From assembly GCF_035989285.1 (NCBI RefSeq), contig NZ_CP108513.1, positions 6,076,001 to 6,140,000 of the forward strand: a stretch of DNA of 64,000 nucleotides, in the 5' to 3' direction. Origin of the DNA: Streptomyces sp. NBC_01235 (GTDB lineage Bacteria > Actinomycetota > Actinomycetes > Streptomycetales > Streptomycetaceae). This document shows positions 60,542-64,000 of the stretch, one piece after another. Positions within the stretch are counted from its first letter, which is position 1. Each line of letters starts with the position of its first letter. The notes under the pieces were generated by a model, which did not search any database, was not told the DNA's origin, and saw only the letters and a list, made by a program, of their open reading frames with translations. The translations under genes were made by a program, and so were the position numbers.

Positions 60542-63262
60542 TCAGTCGCCCATACCGACGGTCGGGGTCGGGGGCTCGTGGCCGGGCGGCTGTTGCTGTG
60601 GCTGCGGGGTGGGGGCGGGCGGGCGGTTGGCACCGCCCTGGGGGATGCCCATCTGCCATAGGTGGGAACCGGGGACGCCGGGGGCGGGGGCCGGCTTGGG
60701 GGCGGGTGGGGCGGGCTCCCTGTCCGCCTCGGGTTCTGTACTGACGGCCAGTTGAAGAGGTGGGGGTTGGGGCTGGGGTGGGGCCGTCTCCTGGCCTTGA
60801 CTCCGGTTCTGGGCAGGGCGTTGCCAGCGCTCCGGGATGGCGTTCGTCCGCCGGACCGCGTTCTCGTCGCCCGCCGCTGCCGCCGCGACGGCGCGGGCGC
60901 GCAGGGCGCTCTGGCGGGCGATCGGGGAGAAACCGGGGGCCGCGTTGCCGGTCTCGGACGGCAGACCGCGCAGACCCATCTGGTTCAACTGTGCCTGGAT
61001 CCCCGTCTCCGGGGGGAACACCTCACGCGGCAGCTGCCAGGAGGCCGCGCCGTCCACGTCGACGCGGTGTTCCCTGCCCTCCACGGCGAAGGTGAGGCCG
61101 TAGCCGATGTACTGGTCGTCCTTGTCGAACAGCAGGTCACCGGAGATCTCGCCGCCCCGGTCGCGCACCTCGTTCGCGAGGTCCTGGAGGGCGGGCGGGA
61201 GGGGGTTGGTGCGGCCGAGGCTGGTGACGTAGCCGTCGGCCCTTGCCGTCTTCCGTTCCCCGGTGGCCTCGTCCATGTAGGACGCCTGGAACCAGGTCTC
61301 TCCACTCTCGTGTTGGTAGGTCTCGATCGCGCCCACCTCTGCCCGGCCGATCGTCAGACGCGGATTCTCGCCCGTGGCGTACTTGGCGAGCATTTCCGGG
61401 TACTGGACTTGGTGGTCCAGCGCGGCCGGCGGCGGCGAGCCGACGATCGTGACGCGGGCGTCGAGATTCCCCCGCAGGATGATCTCGGCGTTGGCGACCC
61501 CGGTGCCGCCGGACCCGGCGATGATCCAGTGCTGGGCGGCGTGTGGGTCGAAACGGTTCTCGGCGACCTCGTCGCCCAGCAGCACCCGCTTCTCCGCGGT
61601 CTCGCGCGCCGCCTCCCATTTCTGCGTCGAGTCGAGGGCGGTGAAGCAGTTGTCCATGCGGGCGGCGGCATCGGCCCCCAGGCCGGCCGTGAGGGCGTCC
61701 TTCAGCGATGACGACTCCAGGGCGCCGAGCACGGTCCGGGTGTCCATGCCGCCACGCTCGGCCTCGGTCAGCCAGGCACGCATCTCGCTCGACCCGGGGA
61801 CGTTCTGCCCCTCCAGCTCCCGCAGCCGGTCACCGATCAGCCGCACGGCCTCACTGCGGCTCTCCACGCCGGTCCGGCCGCGCGGCATTCCCGGCACCAC
61901 GTCCGGCGTGAGGCCGGTCGCGATGCTCGGCGTTCCGTCGCACGCCACCCACAGTGGGGTCTCGCTCTCCACGCCGTCCTCGCCGAACGCCCGCACCTCG
62001 GCGAGGAGTTCGCCGTTCCGGCCGAGCCGCAGCCGCGCGTGGCCGTTCACCAGGTCGCCCTTGGTGGCGAGCTGGTCCTCCCAGATGCGGACGGCATGGA
62101 TGGAGATGCGGTCCCTGGGATCGTCGACCGCCGCGTAGGCGTCCACTCCCATCCATTGGGTGAGATCCCGGTCCTGGTCGGCGGACTGCACGATTCCGTT
62201 ACCGGGGTCCAGATGCCATCGGCCGGCACCGTCGATGAGCAGGGCGTCCGGGCTGCGTCCGGTGAGGCTCGCCCCGCCGCCGATCACCACCTGGCGCAAC
62301 GGAAACTGCCCGGCCGCGAGCTGCCCCTCCAGCGACTGCACGGTGCGCTGACTGACCTGCGCGCGGTACTCCGCCCACTGCGCGGCGGCGGGTTCCAACT
62401 GGTCGCGGGGGAGGGGGAGGCCGTTCTGGTCGTAGCCGGGGAGGGGCATGGTGACGTCCCGGCCGGCGATGAAGGCTTCTACCTGGCGTTCGGCGCGTCG
62501 GGCTGCGTCGCGGGAGGCTTGGAGGGCGGTGGCGTCGGCTGGGGGGAGCTGTTCTATGGGGTGGGCGAGGGCGTCGACCAGACGTCTGGCGTCTGAGGAG
62601 AGGGCCCGCCGCGAGATGTAGCGGCGGATCTCGGCGGCCTCTGATTCGGCCTCGTGTGCTGCCGTCTCGGACATGGCAGCCGTCGGGCGCATGCCGAGTT
62701 GGTCGAGCAGGGACGAGAGCTGCGTACGGGCTTCGGCGCGTTCTCCCTGGGAAGCTTCCACCGCAGCGGCCCGGTGGGCGAGCCAGTTGAGCTCGGCGAT
62801 GTTTCCGTGGTCCCGGCTGGACAGCTCGTGTCGATCACCGATCTCGGCGCCCTGTGTCAGGAAGTGCTCGCGTACCGGCGCCAGTCCCTCGCTGGACCGG
62901 TCGTGCACGGCAAGGAGTTCGCCCACCTCGTGGGCCAGGACACGGGACAGGCTTTCGACCGGCAGACGGTCGGAGACGTGGACGATGTACTGGTCTGTCG
63001 TCGTGTTCGTCACGGTGTTGGCGACGGTACCCGACTCCATCGGGACGGCATCCAGCCAGATCGTGAGGGAGCCGCCCTGAGCGTCCTTCAGGAGGAAGTA
63101 CTGCTGCTCGTCCTTCGTCCGATGCCTGTCAAACGAGCCGAGTCGTTTTCCCAGGACGGCGGCGGACACCGCGCCCAGATCACGTTCTGCCGCTGCGATC
63201 AGGGCTGCCTGCTGTGTACGCAACTGCTCGTCAGTGAACTCTGCGGACTCCGGCTGCGACAT
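60542..63262 (-). CDS. Large multidomain protein with metalloprotease-like and Rossmann-like segments, 906 aa
   Basis: Start at ATG 63260-63262. Domains in order: residues about 80-140 with YIVHVSDRLPVESLSRVLAH followed by EVGELL, a zinc-protease-like HE..GE motif; helical 170-300; residues about 330-430 with RQVVIGGGASLTGRSPDALL; about 560-760 with HWIIAGSGGTGVANAEIILR (Rossmann-like GSGGTG) and a beta-rich stretch up to GDLLFDKDDQYIGYGLTFAV. The C-terminal 110 residues are Pro/Gln-rich. The make-up resembles Streptomyces polymorphic-toxin or conflict-system proteins of unknown function. It is divergent from a zinc-binding protein (63313), the arrangement seen for toxin/partner pairs. The role is inference only. 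Confidence 0.7.
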   Translation of the reverse strand: MSQPESAEFTDEQLRTQQAALIAAAERDLGAVSAAVLGKRLGSFDRHRTKDEQQYFLLKDAQGGSLTIWLDAVPMESGTVANTVTNTTTDQYIVHVSDRLPVESLSRVLAHEVGELLAVHDRSSEGLAPVREHFLTQGAEIGDRHELSSRDHGNIAELNWLAHRAAAVEASQGERAEARTQLSSLLDQLGMRPTAAMSETAAHEAESEAAEIRRYISRRALSSDARRLVDALAHPIEQLPPADATALQASRDAARRAERQVEAFIAGRDVTMPLPGYDQNGLPLPRDQLEPAAAQWAEYRAQVSQRTVQSLEGQLAAGQFPLRQVVIGGGASLTGRSPDALLIDGAGRWHLDPGNGIVQSADQDRDLTQWMGVDAYAAVDDPRDRISIHAVRIWEDQLATKGDLVNGHARLRLGRNGELLAEVRAFGEDGVESETPLWVACDGTPSIATGLTPDVVPGMPRGRTGVESRSEAVRLIGDRLRELEGQNVPGSSEMRAWLTEAERGGMDTRTVLGALESSSLKDALTAGLGADAAARMDNCFTALDSTQKWEAARETAEKRVLLGDEVAENRFDPHAAQHWIIAGSGGTGVANAEIILRGNLDARVTIVGSPPPAALDHQVQYPEMLAKYATGENPRLTIGRAEVGAIETYQHESGETWFQASYMDEATGERKTARADGYVTSLGRTNPLPPALQDLANEVRDRGGEISGDLLFDKDDQYIGYGLTFAVEGREHRVDVDGAASWQLPREVFPPETGIQAQLNQMGLRGLPSETGNAAPGFSPIARQSALRARAVAAAAAGDENAVRRTNAIPERWQRPAQNRSQGQETAPPQPQPPPLQLAVSTEPEADREPAPPAPKPAPAPGVPGSHLWQMGIPQGGANRPPAPTPQPQQQPPGHEPPTPTVGMGD

Positions 63263-63312
63263 TCCCCCGTACCTCCATGTACGTCCCCGTCAACGGCCCT
63301 TAGGATCATGTC

Positions 63313-63885
63313 ATGTTGACAGCGCGCTCAGCCTTCGAAGCTCACCTGTACATGGATCTGCATCCGTGCGAGTGCGGCTCCGGTGACTTCGATCGGCAGC
63401 ACCGGCTGGAGCAGCACGGCGATGACATCGTGGCGGTGTACGAGGGGCCTTGCCGGCAGTGCGGTACGACACGTCGTTTCGTCTTCCGTATGGCCGAGGA
63501 GATTCCGCCGCCTCCCCCTGCGTTCGGCGGCCGGGAACCGTCGCAGATCATCGATCCGTGGGAATTTGCCGAGGTCGGATTCCGTATCTCCGAGTCGACG
63601 GGAATCAAGCTGCTCAACACGCCGAAGTCCGAGCATGGAAAGTTGCGTGACGCCGTGGCTTACACGGTCGCGGCGTTCGAAGAGATCCCGAAATTCATTC
63701 CGCCTGGCCAGGACGCGGTACCTGCCTCTGCTTTCACATCCGAAGCGGGCAAGGCCGGGTATCGACGTGATCCGGGTAACTTCGACCGGGACATACTCGA
63801 GATGAACATCAAAAACGCGAGAGCTGTGCTCGCCAACATCGACAAGCACAGCACCCCGCCCGGCGGCGCCGCGTCCAAGGCGTGA
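63313..63885 (+). CDS. Zinc-binding protein divergent from the 906-aa protein
   Basis: 190 residues from ATG 63313. HPCECGSGDFDRQHRLEQHG and YEGPCRQCGTTRRFVFRMAE supply two CxC/CxxC pairs (zinc ribbon). Then EIPPPPPAFGGREPSQIIDP, FAEVGFRISESTGIKLLNTP and EMNIKNARAVLANIDKHSTP. No signal peptide. It overlaps the next gene by 4 bp and is divergent from 60542-63262; it could be an immunity or accessory protein. Not a family I can name. Confidence 0.7.
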   Translation: MLTARSAFEAHLYMDLHPCECGSGDFDRQHRLEQHGDDIVAVYEGPCRQCGTTRRFVFRMAEEIPPPPPAFGGREPSQIIDPWEFAEVGFRISESTGIKLLNTPKSEHGKLRDAVAYTVAAFEEIPKFIPPGQDAVPASAFTSEAGKAGYRRDPGNFDRDILEMNIKNARAVLANIDKHSTPPGGAASKA

Positions 63886-64000
63886 GCGGGGAGGGCGCGC
63901 GTCCTCGACGGCTTCGAGCATCGGACCTGCCTGAGGACGTGGTGAAAAAGCTCCTCTATGAGGTGAGGCTTCGTCTTGCGATTCCCGAGCGCAGGAATGA
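63882..64000 (+). CDS. Start of an unidentified gene (runs off right edge)
   Basis: GTG 63882 overlaps the stop of the previous gene (GTGA). The visible 39 residues (EGARPRRLRASDLPEDVVKK, LLYEVRLRLAIPERRN) are charged and helical; no domain can be assigned. The frame remains open at the window end. Likely in an operon with the zinc-binding protein. Confidence 0.6.
   Translation, partial: MSGEGARPRRLRASDLPEDVVKKLLYEVRLRLAIPERRN

Overview
The window is very GC-rich, has strong third-position GC bias, many GTG starts and ATGA/GTGA gene overlaps, and carries a textbook actinobacterial dnaK-grpE-dnaJ-hspR operon under HAIR operators. It is almost certainly a Streptomyces (or close relative) chromosome. 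The right part (about 49.2-64 kb) looks like core chromosome. The left and middle (1-49.2 kb) look accessory: regulators, secreted proteins, short-chain dehydrogenases, IS debris and several gene fragments.

Layout. 1-6.2 kb: start of a probable SpoIIE/PP2C-type phosphatase, a pair of DUF5994 proteins around a tiny membrane protein, a broken STAS protein, a GNAT acetyltransferase, and a MarR regulator divergent from a second-copy-type enolase with three palindromes between them. 6.2-17.1 kb: a secreted ice-binding-fold protein with a PDHGK repeat tail, a DUF5819/HTTM membrane pair, a truncated nitroreductase, a secreted serine hydrolase, and a Ser/Thr kinase overlapping a membrane protein. 17.2-19 kb: a TnpB-like insertion. 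19.2-21.4 kb: a small CGNR-regulator unit in which every gene has a GTCACC-N9-GGTGAC operator. 22-27.7 kb: a Tat-exported GH97-type glycosidase, a lipoprotein and a two-component system. 27.7-32.3 kb: a short-chain dehydrogenase and a CHAT (caspase-like) protease with an overlapping partner gene.

32.38-49.31 kb: I read this as an integrated genomic island. A complete tRNA-Gly(CCC) lies at its right edge next to a tyrosine recombinase. A 3' tRNA fragment, identical over 38 bp and with its own downstream hairpin, lies at the left edge. The island carries a tightly organised regulon. Fourteen copies of the palindrome AAACCGATCGGTTT (a few with one mismatch) lie upstream of nearly every intact gene from 32.9 to 44.7 kb. 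They are mostly in pairs 23-24 bp apart, and single copies sit 33 bp upstream of two duplicated TetR genes. The controlled genes are two short-chain dehydrogenases, a DUF1330-like protein, a QueG-like Fe-S protein, an MFS exporter, an alpha/beta hydrolase, an NmrA-family protein and three TetR regulators. Together they suggest an inducible redox, detoxification and efflux programme, whose inducer is unknown. The right third of the island holds gene remnants, a small secreted Cys-containing protein and an IS5-type element.

49.3-64 kb: a small zinc-ribbon protein, dCTP deaminase (dcd) overlapping a phosphoribosyltransferase, a Yip1-like membrane protein, a large membrane-bound Fe-S oxidoreductase, an MraY-like membrane protein, the heat-shock operon, and a 906-residue multidomain protein divergent from a zinc-binding protein, with the next gene running off the right edge. 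All functions are inferred from sequence motifs read by eye; no database search was run.
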